Assembly: GCF_964355755.1 (NCBI RefSeq)
Contig: NC_092679.1
Coordinates: 2,108,001-2,172,000, forward strand
Length of the DNA stretch: 64,000 nt
Direction of reading: 5' to 3'
From: Antedon mediterranea
Lineage: Eukaryota; Echinodermata; Crinoidea; Comatulida; Antedonidae
Below the pieces are notes generated by a model. That model was given only the letters and a program-made list of their open reading frames with translations. It did not search any database and was not told the origin of the DNA. The translations under genes were made by a program, and so were the position numbers. Below are positions 46,402 through 59,872 of the stretch, one piece after another (position 1 is the stretch's first letter; each line of letters begins with the position of its first letter).

Positions 46402-49400
46402 TTTGAATGCTTCCTTTCTACTATAGAATGAAAGACTGAATTTAATCAATAGAGAACTTGAAGAGAAGGCAGAATCATCGGAACTACAAATTAACACAAT
46501 ATCTCAGCAGTACAGAAATGTCCTGCATGAAAAACAAGTTTGTATAATGCTTATTATTATTTCTAAAGCAACTAAGCAATAAATATGAGTATTTGAATAA
46601 ATTTAAATAATGCATGTAGGCCTATAGTATTGTATTACTGTCTCCTGTCATTGTTTCCATCAATGTCATCTTTATAGCATTGTTGCAATCTTTACATTGT
46701 AGTAGTTATTGTTGTAGTCATCGTTAACTTTATTCATTGATAGCACATGATATCATCAGTTAATATGCACTATTTATATTCTTTCGCTTTGCTGTAAAGG
46801 ATGAACTAAAAGAGCTAAAGCAGAGACAACATGAAATGGAGAATTTCCATTCAATGATGACAATGTCACCAACAATGACAACTAGTACTTCCACAAGTTC
46901 TTTATCTGGATCTAAGATTCCTGATAGTCATGACTTTGACGATGTCATCTCCTCTCAACATGAGATCAACCGTCTGTCCAAAGAGGTTACAAGACTGCAG
47001 GCAGAATGTGACAAGATGAGACGACTACATGGTGCTCATTCAGAAAAAGTTAGTAATTCAATTTTCTACATGTTTACTTGGTCTATTGGTACTGTGTACT
47101 TGTCTATTGGTACTTTGTACTTGGTCTATTGGTACTGTGTGTTGTGAAATTAACAATAGATTGTGATTGCATTTCAGTCTAATTTTAAAATTGGCGGTGA
47201 CGATGAAAACACAAGTATAGATGAATTTAGTTTACATGATCGAATAAAGGTAAGCCTGCTGTGGTTTTAAACTAACATTGTATATAACCGTAAATACGGT
47301 TTTTATTGTATGTATTAGTAATGTTAGTGAAATACTTGATATACAATATCCAAGCTACTATGCACATTTTACTGTACTCAATCCATATAGGCCAGAATGT
47401 TATTTTTATTTTATGATGTTTTTTGCAGGAACTTGAAAATCAATTAGAAAAAGAAGTAGACAACCATCAACATGAACTGTCAATTCTACAAGACGCCCAC
47501 ATACAAAAACAATCAAATATTAAACGGCAACATAAATTAGAACTAAAAGACCTTCAGGATAGATTAGATCTTTTACAAGACGAAGGATCATCATCAGGGG
47601 GTAGCACGCCACACTCGTCACCGATTCACTCACCCTCCAGTCCGTCAAGTATAATGGACGTTGATCGGTTACAGAGTGAATTACGAGAATCTCAACATTC
47701 CTTGCAGAAATTACGGAAAGATAGACAACATTTAGAAGAGTCGAATAAACGGCTAAAAGTTGATCTTGAACAAACAAGACTGGTTGAAAAGGAGAAAGCA
47801 AGAACGTTGCAAGTTCTTAATAGACAATTAGAAGCCATACAAACAGAGAAAAATGCTTTGTTTAATGATAATGAGCAGTTCCGAAAAGAAAAGAAGGATT
47901 TGAGGGAGAAATTGAACACTTTACAAACGGAAAATGCAAATATAAAGGGAGATAAAAGAAAACTTGAACAGTCTGCAGAGAGTAAAGAACAAGAAATGCA
48001 GTTGGTTAACAGTAAGCTTCATACGCTTCAAGATAAGGTCAAAGGTCAGAAAAAGCTTGAAATATTATAATGAGGTTACATTGAATAGTGTATTGTACTT
48101 TAGCTCTAAGATGCTTCATGCACTATTAATTGGAATTTTGCTGTTGCTGAAAAACATACAGAATGTGGTGATTGGTTGATCACTCACTGTACAATAGTTA
48201 AGTGTGAACATTTCTAACAAAGACAAATATTCACACTTTTAATAAAACAAAGAGATAAGTACGATAGTGTTATACAAATCTAACAAATATTTAAACTGAT
48301 TGTGTCTCTTCTTTTTACTAGTTCAAGAAGATGAATTGGATGAGCTACGTGGAGATAATGATAAGGTGCGAGAAGACTTGTACACTACTAAACAAAGATT
48401 ATTGGCTGCACTGGATGCTAGTCATGTACAGTTTGCTTATTTGCTTGCTTTATATGAAGCAAGCAGCATGGTCTCTGCAGAAGTAGAAATAGCATCGACC
48501 TTTAACCTCATTCATGTAACCTCTGACCTGCCAGTAACCTTTAACCTCTTTAAACCATTTTCTTTATTGACTTTTCTAACCTTATACCATGGATTAACTT
48601 TTATACTATCTTTATATTATTATATATAACTTTAAATTGCAAGTCAACAAAATTTCTTTTTTGAACTGAAAATCTAGGCATGTGTTATTTACAGTATTTA
48701 ATGGGAAATTATATTTTTTTTAATGAAGAAAATTGTTTATAAAAATTGCATGTAATGTCTTTTGTTGGGTAAAATAAAAAATATTAATGTTATTTTATCA
48801 ACATACCAAATTACCTTGCAAATTATTTCTTTTATCTGATTGTGCTTTGACAAACCTTATTAGACAGGATCACATGATGCCTACACTGATCATTGATTGG
48901 TAATTAAAATATCATGTGATGTCTATACTTGTCATTGATTGGTAAATACTAGTTCTTATCTGCAGTTGAAAATGCTGCCTGTGCTAAACACCTTATTTAA
49001 ACTTTTCTTTGCTTGTTGATTTATGTAAATTAAATATGATTAAAGTTTATTTAAAATATTTATCATAATATCAATATTCTATCTGATTGCCGTGATAATA
49101 TTTAGCTTGCAGAATGCGCATCTTCCATACTATAATTTTAGTTAAACATGCCTGCATGTAATGATGACACATTATTAACATTAGCATGATTTTTTAATAC
49201 TTAATATACCATCAACCGGTTTTTACACTACCATAGCATTATCTACATTAACATAATTTTGCATAGCATTAATTTCTACAGATAACTATGCAACCTACGA
49301 ATAATAAAATAAAACCATTAAAACTGCAAATTAACAATATTAAACATTTCCAAATTGTTTAATATTTTAAATCCAAATTGTTGATTGATTGTTAAAACTC

Positions 49401-52400
49401 CAACACAATCTTCGTCAGCTTAAAAATAGTAGGCATATTTTAAATCTTTTTCCTTTTTTTTAAATCTGTCTATAACCCATGTTCTAATGTATTGATATTT
49501 TTCAGGTTAGTACAAGTACAATGAGACAAGAGCTGAGACATGCTAGAAATAAATTTAGTAGTAACGCCATGATTAGGCGTACAAAACTACTGAGAGAAAA
49601 ACAAGTCATCGTTAATAAGATGATAGACATTGGGGAGCAGGTATGCAGCAGTGACTGACAACACAGACCGCAGATAAATTAATATATGTCTCAGTAATAA
49701 TGTGTATCGCACATCATAATAAAAGCATAATAAATAAATCTTATTGGATTTCAAATATAAACAGTATTAAAAGAAAATAATATTCATAAATATAATCAAT
49801 AATAGTACACAAACTAAGATTTAAAAAAATATTCTATTTGATAGAAAGATTTCTGTTCTCCAACGAGATTTGAACCTATGATCTCTCACACACAAGACCA
49901 GAGTCTTGACCACTAGACCACAGAAAATGTTATAGGTTAATTCATAACGGTATACAAATTAAGATAACAAAATAATCTATTTGAAAGAAACATCTCTGTT
50001 CTCCAACAAGATTTGAACCTATGATCTCTCGCATACAAGACCAGAGTCTTGACCACTAGACCACAGAAAATGTTGATGCTTTAATAGGTTGATTCATAAG
50101 AGTATACAAATTAAGATAAAAAAATAATCTATTTGAAAGAAAGATCTCTGTTCTCCAACGAGATTTGAACCTATGATCTCTCGCATACAAGACCAGAGTC
50201 TTAACCACTAGACCACAGAAAATGTTGATGCTTTAATAGGTTGATTCATAACAGTATACAAATTAAGATAAAAAAATAATCTATTTGAAAGAAAGATCTC
50301 TGTTCTCCAACAAGATTTGAACCTATGATCTCTCGCATACAAGACCAGAGTCTTAACCACTAGACCACAGAAAATGTTGATGCTTTAATAGGTTAATTCA
50401 CTTCCATGAAAAATTGACGAACAAAGCAAAGCAAAATACATAAAATGAAATTACAAATGAGAATTTAGAATACTAAAATAAAGTCTTTTTTTCTTCAGGT
50501 ATCTGAAAGTAAGAGTGCTGTTGCTAGCCTCCATGCAGCCAGTTCTCAGATGAAATCTGAAACATCTGGAATGATAGGAGATCTTGGTGACACCGAAATG
50601 CAAGATCTTACTTCTGAACTTGTGGACACTCTGGAAGTAGAGAACCAGTTGCTACGCGAACAGGTTGTAAAACTAGAAAACGAAGTGTCGGATCTTAACC
50701 AGTCGTGTTCATCCCTTGCTGGGGATAAGAAGGAATGTGAAAATCTGATTGTTCAACTTAAACAGAATCTTCATAGAGATGAGTTGTTCAATTCTCAAGC
50801 TGGACTGGACAGTGAAACCGAAAGTGTTGCTAGGCCGCCTCTTGAGGAACATGTTGTGCAGCACATACAGTATAAACGCCCCAGATCTCCTTCCGACTCA
50901 AGCACAGAAACTGGAGAGTCTGCCAAGACTGGCGTCGAAACCATGGATGCTAGTAGCGATGGAGAGCGTAGATTGGTGGAAGGGTCAGATTCTATTAGCT
51001 TTGATGGAGAGTATGATGATTCCATCATGTTCACTTCTATGAAACAAAGGTATTACAGATATCTCTAATGTACTAAAGTACATTTTAAATTAAAACAACT
51101 TTTTTTAATTGACTGTATACTTAATTTTGTTTGTTATCTTTATCAATATAGATTTCCAGAAGCTGCCCATGTCATTCAACAACAAATTGAACAGTTTGAA
51201 ATGTTTCAAGCTGATTGGACGATGGAGAAACAAGCTCTGGAGGATGTTGTTGTCCATATGAGAGCACAGATGAAAGAGAAAGATATGCAGATGAAGCAGA
51301 ACATCACTGCTCAAGAGGTGAGAAGTTACAGAGTTTTCACAAAATTGCAATTTTTTCCAATAAGTGTCTTTATGGCACTGCTCAACGTTATCTTCATGAA
51401 CTTATTAAACCATATGTCCCGCTACACAGAGGTCTTCATTCTGAATTTTACACATGCATAAAAATTGGGTTTCTGGTTTTGTTTTTATGGCACTGCTCAA
51501 AAACACATGCATATAAATTGGGTTTCTGGTTTTGTTTTTCAGGGGCTACTCCAAGTTGAAAACGAAAAGCAAGACAAACTACAAGAACAAATGAGCCAAC
51601 TTAAAACTGAACTTTCAGCATTAGAAGACAAATATACTAGCTTACAATCAGAAAATGAAAGTTTGCAAGAAACTCAGGTAAACAAAATTGTACAAGAAAT
51701 ATTTTAATTTAGTTGTATTAACCTTTCTAAAATTATGTTAAGTTTTTTTTTTTAAATTACACTAATCACTAAAGCATGATGCGCATGTACATGATGTATA
51801 ACCTATAGAATAAATTAGTCCATATCTGCTGTACTGTATAACCAGTTAAATTACGTTTGTGACAAAATTACCTTTAATTTAATTGCAAACAAGTTTGTGT
51901 TTTTCTTTTACAGAATATTTCTAAGGAGCAGTCTAAGGAACTATCTCTGAGCTTTAGCGAACAAACTGAAATAATTGATAATTTAGAAGAAGAAAATATG
52001 AAAATGACTACTCAACTAAAAGAGTATTTAAGCAATATTGAAAGCCTGCAAACAGAAATTAAGAAACATAAAGTAGAAAATGAAAAAGATAAACAACAGT
52101 TAGTTGAAATCACTCGGGAAAGAATTGATCAGCAAAAGGCTATTGAGGAGCTGGACCAGCAACATCAAGATGCAATCTCGCAAGTTGTTTTAGCAAGAGA
52201 TGATCTTGCAAAACAAGTCGAAAATCTCACTTCAGAAATGTTTACTGCAAAAAAACAGTTGGGAGAAGCTAATCAAAGAACAAACACAAACGAAAATCAA
52301 ATAAAAGAAATTGAAGATTTAACTAACAAATTAAGCGAAGAAAGGATTAAACAACAGCATTTGGAGGAAGAATGTGCAAATAAAACCAGCGAATTAGCCT

Positions 52401-55400
52401 CACTTCAACAAGAACTTCAGGAACAAAAGGTCTTGTCTATTGAAACTGAGAGTTCTAAGAAAATCATGGAAGAAACAACTAGAAATCTTCAAGAAAAAAT
52501 ATTCCAACTAAAAGAAGAGAGAAAAAACGAAAAAGAATCTGAGGACAGACTTGACAAATTAAATGAGGAATTGTCTAAACTACACAAAGAATTGAGTGAA
52601 AGAGTGGAAATGGTATCTGATAAAGAAAAAGAAATTTCGTTTCTTAATGATAAGATAGAAGCACTTGATGCTGAACTTGTAGAGATTGTTCAAGAGAAAG
52701 ATAGGCTAAATGTCTCATTAGTAGAAAGTGGAGATAAACTTCAAAGTCTCTCTACATCAAAAGATGATCTCCAAAAAGTTGTTTCTAATCTTGAGATGGA
52801 CCTTGAAATCACTCAAACTGAAAATGAAACATTGAAAAGTGATCTGCTCAACAAATCTAAACAATTTGAAGTTGCAATGAATGAAATTTCTGAAAGTAAA
52901 GACGGAACTGATGCTGGAGAAGTTGAAAAACATCATCTTGTACAATCGAAGTATCAGAAAGAAACTAAGGTTGAAGAGTTAGAAAATCAATTAGCAGAAA
53001 TGTCACAAGATCTTCAAGAAACGAACGATATGCTGACATCTACTCTTGAAAACAACAAGAAATTATCGGATGTACTTAAAGAAAAAGAAGAGGACATTAA
53101 GAGTTTGGCTGGAGAAAATTTATTTCTTCAAAATACTGTCGAAAAACAGAAAACAAAGTTGACAGAAGGCGTAAGTGTGAAAGAACAGAAGCAACAGTTA
53201 GAAGAGATTGTAGAGAAGTATGAAGAAGAAAAGAAGATGTTGAATACTGAACTTCTTGAAGCTCAAAGAAAATTACAAGCAACTCCCGAACGTGAAATTA
53301 GAGAAAATCAAACATTGGGAATTATTACAGAATTAGAATCTGAAGTTGAAACATTGCGAATTGAAGTAAAGGTTAAGAATTCTGAATTGTTAAAAATTCA
53401 AAATGAAATGATGGGTGCAAAAGAGCAATTTGAAGGACAACAAGATAGTTTGAATGACTCAAGACAGATGGCAGAAGATCTTAAAGAACTATTACAAGAG
53501 AAAGAAAAAGAATTTATTGAAATGAATGAACAACTAAATTCAAGAAATCAAATTCTGGATTCCTTTGAAGAAGATGGCAGCCTGAATAACTCAATTGTAT
53601 TAGAAAAAGAGGCAGAAATAAATGGATTACAGAAGAAACTTCAACAACTAACACAAGACATTGATGTTTACAAAGAAACATTATTGAAGAAAGAAGAAGA
53701 AAGAAATGAGTTATTAAACCAAGTTGATGAAGCAGCCAGGGATCTTGCAAATAAAGACCAAATTTTAGATAATACTAAAGATGAATTTGAAAATCAAATT
53801 GTAACGATGGAATCAATTTTAACAACCTCAACTGAAAAACTGGAAAACATATCAAGAGAACTGCAAATCAAAGACGATAACCTATCTCAAGTTAAATTCC
53901 GCATGGATAAACTTGTAAAGGAAAAGGACGATGACATCCAGAAGTTGATAGAAGAAAATGAGATTCTGAAAAGAGAGTTACAAGATAAACAAAAAGATAT
54001 CCTCGAGTTACAGACAACAGCCCATCTTCAAGTTATATCCAATGGAACCAAAGACCAATCAGGACTTAGTGACAATGAAAAACAATTTGAAAAGATCATC
54101 AAAGAAAGAGAAAGAGAGATTTCAGGCTTAAAAGAAAAAGTGTCAGTGCTAACTAATCTACTAGATGAGAAATCAAAATCAGTTATGGGTAACAGTGTAC
54201 TGGTTGATCTTCATAAAGCACAGATGCAAGTGAAGACATTTGAAGCAGAACGAAACCAGATGATGACGGTTTTAAATGAGAAGACAAGGGAGTGTAGTAA
54301 TTTAAAGAATGAAGTTCATAGACTTCTTAGAGTTGTTTCCACAGATAAAAATGCCTTAGATAAAGCTATGGAAGACAATCACAATATGGTAGAAAAAATG
54401 AAAGGACCAAATAATGACATGAGAAAAGAAGCTTTACAGAATTTATCTAGACTGGTTCAAGACAAAGATTTAGAAATTGAAGCGTTGAAATTAAAAAATG
54501 AATCTCTTTTACAAGTATTGCAAACACAGAATCCTGAAAAAACCAGCGATGTATCAAATCTTGTGATGGAAAATAGTAATTTGCAAAAGTCAAATACAGT
54601 GCTCATTGAAGAAAGAGATCAGCTAGTTGTCAGTATTCATCAGAAGCATCAAGAAAGTCTTGCATATTATGAAGAAGTACAAAGACTTGCTGGTATTATT
54701 TCAACAGAGAACCAAAATCACAGCAGCACTAAACTTCAGGTACAGGAATTAACAAAAGACTCTCAGCAAAAAGAATTGGAGTTATCAACAATTAAATTTG
54801 AACTTGAAGATAAAAACAATTTGGTCATACAACTTCAAGATGATCTAGAAAAACGTAGATTGTCGTTTTCTTCATTGGAAAACGATTTCAGTAATTTAAA
54901 TGGCAGTTACTTGGAAATTGAGAATGTTAAGAAAGATCTCGAATCAAAGCTTTCTGCATCTCTTTTTGAATCAGAAAATCAAAGTATAATCTCAAGTGCT
55001 CTTAAAGAAAAAGAAATAGAGATTATTGAACTCAGAAAAGTAGTAGATGAACTTAATAAAAGTTTAGCTCAAGGAAATAATGTTGTAGAAAATGTTGACC
55101 AATTAGATAGTGCTTCTCCTCCGATTAATGTAACCTCAAGTTTACCTCTTGAAACCAATTCTGTTGATGCAGCTGAACTTAAAGCAAAAGAAGAGGAAAT
55201 AGAATCCTTAAAAGAGAAACTAGAAGACATGACAAATATGCAGGAAATTATCAAATGTTTAGAAAATGAACTGAGTGAAGAAAAAGTATATTTACAAGAT
55301 TTGAATGTAAAATTTAAAGAAAAAACTCATGATATTAAGAAGAAATCTGATGATATAGCAATGTTGAAAGAGCAAATTGATATTCAGAATCAGGCTTTAA

Positions 55401-58384
55401 TGGATAAAGATAGTATGACACAGAATAGATCACAAGAACTACATGAAGTTAGAAACCACTTAAAGGCCAGAGAAATCGAGTTGCAAACATTGATAAAACA
55501 GAAAGAGACCTTACAATTTGAGTTAGAAGGTTTCCGTCTAGAGGTCGAAGGTCATAAAAAAGAGAACTTGAATCTTCAACATGCTATTCATAACAAGGAT
55601 GCGGAGTGCCGCCAGATTCAAGACGTCTGCAACCGAATGTCAGCTGAGATTCAAGAGAAAAACTTTGAAATCACAACTTTGAAAGAGAAGTCCGCAACTC
55701 TACGAAAGCTGGTAGATGATGATAGTAATAACCACGGACAGATGCAGGATCTTTTAAGGGAGACTGAAGCAATGCAGAAGCAGGCTGCTTTATTCCAGCA
55801 AGAGAGAGATCAAGTTCTGTTGGCGTTGCAGACAAAACAAGCTGAGATGGGCTCAGTACAGCAACAAGTATGCATTATCTTTTATATACATAAAAGCATG
55901 AAATATTTTTGTTAGTTTCTAAAATACTAATTATTTTATCCAAGATATGTACATTCTTTTTCTTTAATAGTGTTTCTTGATCAAATGAATTGAAACATCA
56001 AAGTGTTTTGGTTGCTCTCTAATAATGAATAAATTTTCTATTTCATTTATTTTTAAATTCAAACTTTAGGTTCAAACAATAAGTGAAAAGAATCAACGAT
56101 TAGAAAAAGAATTAAGTCGCTTGCGAAACCATCTCATTGAAATGGAAGATTCGTATACGAGAGATGCGCTGCAGGCAGAGGAACGTGAAAAAGAGCTAAG
56201 AAACCGCATAGCAGTAGCAGAGGAGAGAGCCATATCAAGCTCTACTGATGTTCAAAAAGCAAGGTAAGTGATCAAGATCAAAGATTTGTGAAATTGTACT
56301 GTAGTATAAAATCAGATGCTAACACAATCACTTTGTTTAGTTTTGAAGCCACTGCTCAGATTGAGAGCTTACTTGACCAACTGCACGCAATAACTGCTCA
56401 GAAGGAAGACGCTCATATCCAGTTGGCAGCAGCTCATGAGCAAATACAACAGTATGCAGACTCGATGGCCAATCTAGAGATGGTATTGGAGCAGTTCCAA
56501 CAAGGTAAGCAAACCTGCTTGCTTTTACTTGGGCCAGGGGTGTACACAACACTCGCAGGGGAGAAAAGAACACCTCTACCAGCCTTCTAATATCATAAAA
56601 GGTGATGACTATAATGTACTACCTATTTTTTTATCTTTGAATGCGAGTTTATGACGATTTATTTTTGTTTTCCTTATCAGAAAAAGATGCTGTGATGCAG
56701 ACAGAAATTGAGCAGCATCAAAAAAGAGCAAGAGACAAAGAGAGAGCGGCTCAATTATTACTTAAGCAGAATGATGAACTTAAAAACAAACTTGAAGAGA
56801 CCAAAGAAGCTCTGAATGGTGCGATGCGCTTGAATGAACAACTTGATAACAAAGAGGAGTTAATCAAGAAATTAAAAGAAGAAGGTACAATAATATATTG
56901 CTTATTTCTTTTCAAATTGAAGAAAAAAATTGAACATGAATCTGTGATACACTCTTCCAAAGTGAATATGGGGAAATGGTTAACAATTAAATTTACAGTT
57001 GAGAAAACTGAAAGCATAAATATCGACAAAGACATGAATGATATTGAATATTATTTACATTTTTTGTAGTGTATAAGAAAGAAGAGCAAGCGGAGGAGTA
57101 TCACCAGAAATTGATAGATTTCAACACAATGAATGGCTCCAAAGTAGACAAGTAAGTTGCATATATAAGAAGATAGAAATTCAATGTATACCATGGTATA
57201 ATATATAGCAAGTGGCTAAGTGGTTAAGACGGTGGAACAGTAATAACTAGCTATAATGTCGGCAAGGGTTCGAGCCTCACTCGCTTCATGGTTCTGGTGG
57301 TAGAACAAATCTTCTCAGATAGGGACTATAAAACTGTAACCTGGCTCATGTGCTCCTTAAAAAACCTAGTACATCTTTCGAGAGGAGTAAGGGGTTACCC
57401 CGGTGTTCTAGTGTACACACAGACAGTTATCATAACTCATCATTAGGGCCCCTTGATTTTCAGCCTATGCTGTTTAGGGTCTCCCTCTACAAATACGGTT
57501 GAATAACAAAAATTAAATAAACTATTATGTATTTTGTTCCACTATTTCTGGAAATGATAAAATCTAGATATTTGTTTGTTTTCTTTAGACCTTTGATTCG
57601 TAATCTAGTTGTTGGATATTTCACAACGCCCGATGCTAAGAAATCCCAAGTTTTGAAGTTGATAGGCAGCGTTCTAGAATTCTCAGACAGCGAACTACAG
57701 AGAGTTGGAGCACAAGGCCATGAACATAAAGGCTGGTTGTCAGGGCTTTGGTCAAAACCAGCAACTCCACCGCCACCATCCCCACGCACTACAGCTGCAA
57801 ACACGGTTAGTTACAATTTGAAAAATAATTGCTTTTTAGTAATCATCAAGTAAAAATTAAATAATCAAATATGATATGCCACGAAGATAGATGTTAAGTA
57901 AGTGGTTGACAATTGATAAAATTTAATCAATCAATACCAATAACTTAAGCTCTGTCTACACTATCAAACTAGTTGGACAAAAAAAGTGTGATGTGCCCAA
58001 ATATGGTATGATATCATGTCCATATTTAAAATTAAACACGTATTTTTTTCATTTTAGTCTTTCATGGAACAGTTTGTTTCATTCCTGGAAACCGAATCAA
58101 CGCCAATGAAGAAACTACGTCTACCAGTCGAGGACATGATAAAAGACGAACCACGAACACCAGCATTTAATCCATTCTCCGCCCCAATCCCCAAAGAATC
58201 CCCCTTCATCAGGAACACAGCACCAAAATCATCCGGTGACAGGCCACCAGGGTTTTTGCAACCAACAATCGCACCTGTACCGATGTTCTCTGCCGTACCG
58301 GTAACCCCAAAGACGACGTTAGACACGAGAAGCGCTACACCACCACAGAAGGGAAATATACTAAAAGAAGTACTGAACAATTAA
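45760..58384 (+). CDS. TRIP11: Golgin GMAP-210 / TRIP11, 18 coding exons, 2,490 aa
   Basis: cis-Golgi tether that captures curved vesicles and supports ciliary membrane traffic. Exons: 45760-45874, 46195-46271, 46427-46537, 46800-47048, 47178-47249, 47429-48044, 48322-48425, 49506-49640, 50499-51049, 51152-51317, 51543-51677, 51914-55867, 56070-56263, 56341-56504, 56681-56884, 57070-57151, 57589-57805, 58058-58384. The N-terminus (residues 1-38, ending TEGTEEVSG) is the amphipathic curvature-sensing ALPS-type motif. DDVISSQHEINRL and the long coiled coil follow; one 3,954-nt exon encodes most of it. KNQRLEKELSRLRNHLIEME and RNLVVGYFTTP (GRAB domain, about 2311-2345, Arf1-GTP binding) are diagnostic. 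The protein is longer than human (about 1,980 aa), mainly in the coil. The ends of exons 6 and 7 use weaker donors (GTCAGA, GTACAG) and are the least certain junctions. AATAAA is at 58599-58604. Confidence 0.95.
45978..46135. repeat. AGGCCT palindromes in TRIP11 intron 1
   Basis: TAGGCCTAGCTAGGCCTAGC at 45979-46000 and further copies at about 46098-46130. Confidence 0.7.
46370..46400. repeat. (ATT)n microsatellite
   Basis: About ten ATT units in TRIP11 intron 2. Confidence 0.95.
49833..50398 (-). repeat. Four tandem units of 143-152 bp, each holding a tRNA-like sequence
   Basis: Units start near 49833, 49976, 50128 and 50280 in TRIP11 intron 8. On the minus strand each contains a tRNA-like 73-mer (first at 49852-49924) with a GTGGTCTAGTGGTCAAGAC A-box region, a GGTTCAAATCT B box, and TCTGT/ACAGA ends that pair. 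The anticodon arm does not form a standard seven-base loop, so these are tRNA-derived repeats, not working tRNA genes. Confidence 0.8.
57208..57512 (+). mobile_element. tRNA-derived SINE in TRIP11 intron 16
   Basis: The head (57208-57289) has a tRNA-like A box (GTGGCTAAGTGGTTAAGACG) and B box (GGGTTCGAGCC), with extra bases between as in long-variable-arm tRNAs. An unrelated body of about 200 bp follows, up to AAATACGGTTGAATAACAAA. The internal RNA polymerase III promoter layout supports a SINE. Confidence 0.75.
57947..58027. mobile_element. MITE family A, left half (TRIP11 intron 17)
   Basis: AAGCTCTGTCTACACTATCA and the ACTAGTTGGACAAAAAAAGT block, then a break shortly before the last TRIP11 exon. 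Confidence 0.85.
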
Positions 58385-58864
58385 AAATATAGTTGATAAA
58401 TTATTAAATTTTATCAAGATTTATGTATTTTGCAATTAAACTATTCATATTAAACCACCAGTGATTATGATTTTATTATTTAATTTTGTGTTTATAGTAT
58501 CACTTTATGGTGTAAGGTTGGCATAGTGTTTTGTTTGGGGATTATATCAAGTTTTTCCATTAAATGAATGTCAAAAATGTGAATGTAAATATATCAAAAA
58601 TAAATAAATTCAATTATTTTTATGATTATTCTTATGCACTAGTATAGTATTATTTTAATTGTACTGTACTTTTTGGGATCAGTGGGTTCATAGTGAATTA
58701 CAAGATTAATTCTTGGGTAATCACTTCCATTTATATATTTCAATTATATTATTAGGTGTACAAAGGAAAATGTTATATTTTATGCCACATTATTAAATAC
58801 AGATTTTTATTATATATTCTGTTTTTGTGTTTATTGGTTGGAAATTTGTGAAATAAATATTCTT

Positions 58865-59007
58865 AAGCTGTCTACACTATCAAACTAGTTTGATAAAGAA
58901 AGTGTGATGTGGCCAAATATGGTAGTGATATGACTTCATCATATCCATAATATGGGCACATCAACATTTTTTGTCACATAAAGTTTGATGGTGTAGACAG
59001 AGCTTTA
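58865..59007. mobile_element. MITE family A copy
   Basis: AAGCTGTCTACACTATCAAA left end (two bases lost) and TTTGATGGTGTAGACAGAGC right end. Confidence 0.88.
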
Positions 59008-59035
59008 CAATAAAGCTAGGCTAGTCTTCCAGTTA

Positions 59036-59100
59036 ATAATAATAATAATAAGATTTTTATAGCGCACATACCACTCCAGAGTGCTCAAGGCGCATTTAAA
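59036..59100. repeat. (AAT)n-TATAGCGC interspersed repeat
   Basis: AATAATAATAATAATAAG followed by TTTTTATAGCGCACATACCA and GAGTGCTCAAGGCGC, the same arrangement as at 10308-10385 and 31660-31700. Confidence 0.65.
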
Positions 59101-59224
59101 AATAAAAAAAAGAAAATAAATCATACAAATTCCTGAAAAAATAAAATGCAATTTCTTTGATGCTGAGACAACTATATAAGTCTCTGGTTGCAGATTGACT
59201 ATAAATCCCATTCACATCAATATT

Positions 59225-59406
59225 GCAGCACCCATGGTTTGGCTGCCAGACAATGGGTTTTTGGTTGAATGTAACCGTTTATTTTGTTTTTTAAAAAGAG
59301 AAAATTTAGGGTTTTTCCTACAGAAGTGATTAACTACAAAATGACCTATTCAAAGTTTATTTTAGTTAATTTTCTTCCATGTTTTTGGGGAACAATACAT
59401 CCTTCA
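59225..59406. mobile_element. MITE family C, degraded copy
   Basis: Keeps GGTTTGGCTGCCAGACAATG in the centre and GGGGAACAATACATCCTT at the right end; the left end is lost. Confidence 0.5.
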
Positions 59407-59872
59407 ATAAATTTGGCTGAAGGCGACCCTAAACAACACAAGCATATGTTTGAATAGGAAAACTGCATTTATGTGTTTAACCCCAGTGTTTTTAACTTAA
59501 TTTGATTGATTTTCTAACACTAAGTTCCAACACTCTGTTGACTTCTCGGTGTGTGTAAAGCGTTTTGTTACGTGACATGAAAGAGGTATAAGTACTGTGT
59601 ATGGTTAACAACATAGTGTAGAAAACGAATACCAAAAATGATCTTAACACATTTTAATTCTTGAAATAATCATCTATTATACATTGTATAAAGTCCATAA
59701 GCTATCTGTTTCCAACCCAACTGTTAACAACAAACATTTCTGGAACAAGTGACTGAACATGTCTAAACTGCTTTATGATAAACAGGCTACAATCTGATTG
59801 GTTAGATTTTAAGGTTATTCCATTTTCTGAAGTAGTCACAACAATCCATTTATATATTATTATCCCTCTGGT

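Larger units (their letters stand above)
58385..59872. other. Intergenic region, TRIP11 / ATP5MJ 3' ends
   Basis: TRIP11 3' UTR with AATAAA at 58599-58604, then a family-A copy, the (AAT)n-TATAGCGC repeat (59036-59100) and a worn family-C copy (about 59225-59406). No coding sequence seen. Confidence 0.5.

Noticed and set aside
48300-48629. Extended 109-codon frame as a separate gene or terminal exon
   Set aside because: The first part is TRIP11 exon 7; the rest reads through the intron and loses coiled-coil character after the GTACAG donor.
49852-49924. Functional tRNA gene
   Set aside because: A and B boxes are present, but the anticodon arm does not form a normal stem and loop, and the unit is tandemly repeated with a SINE-like setting.
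57208-57289. Functional tRNA gene with a long variable arm
   Set aside because: Acceptor ends do not pair well and the sequence runs directly into a SINE body.
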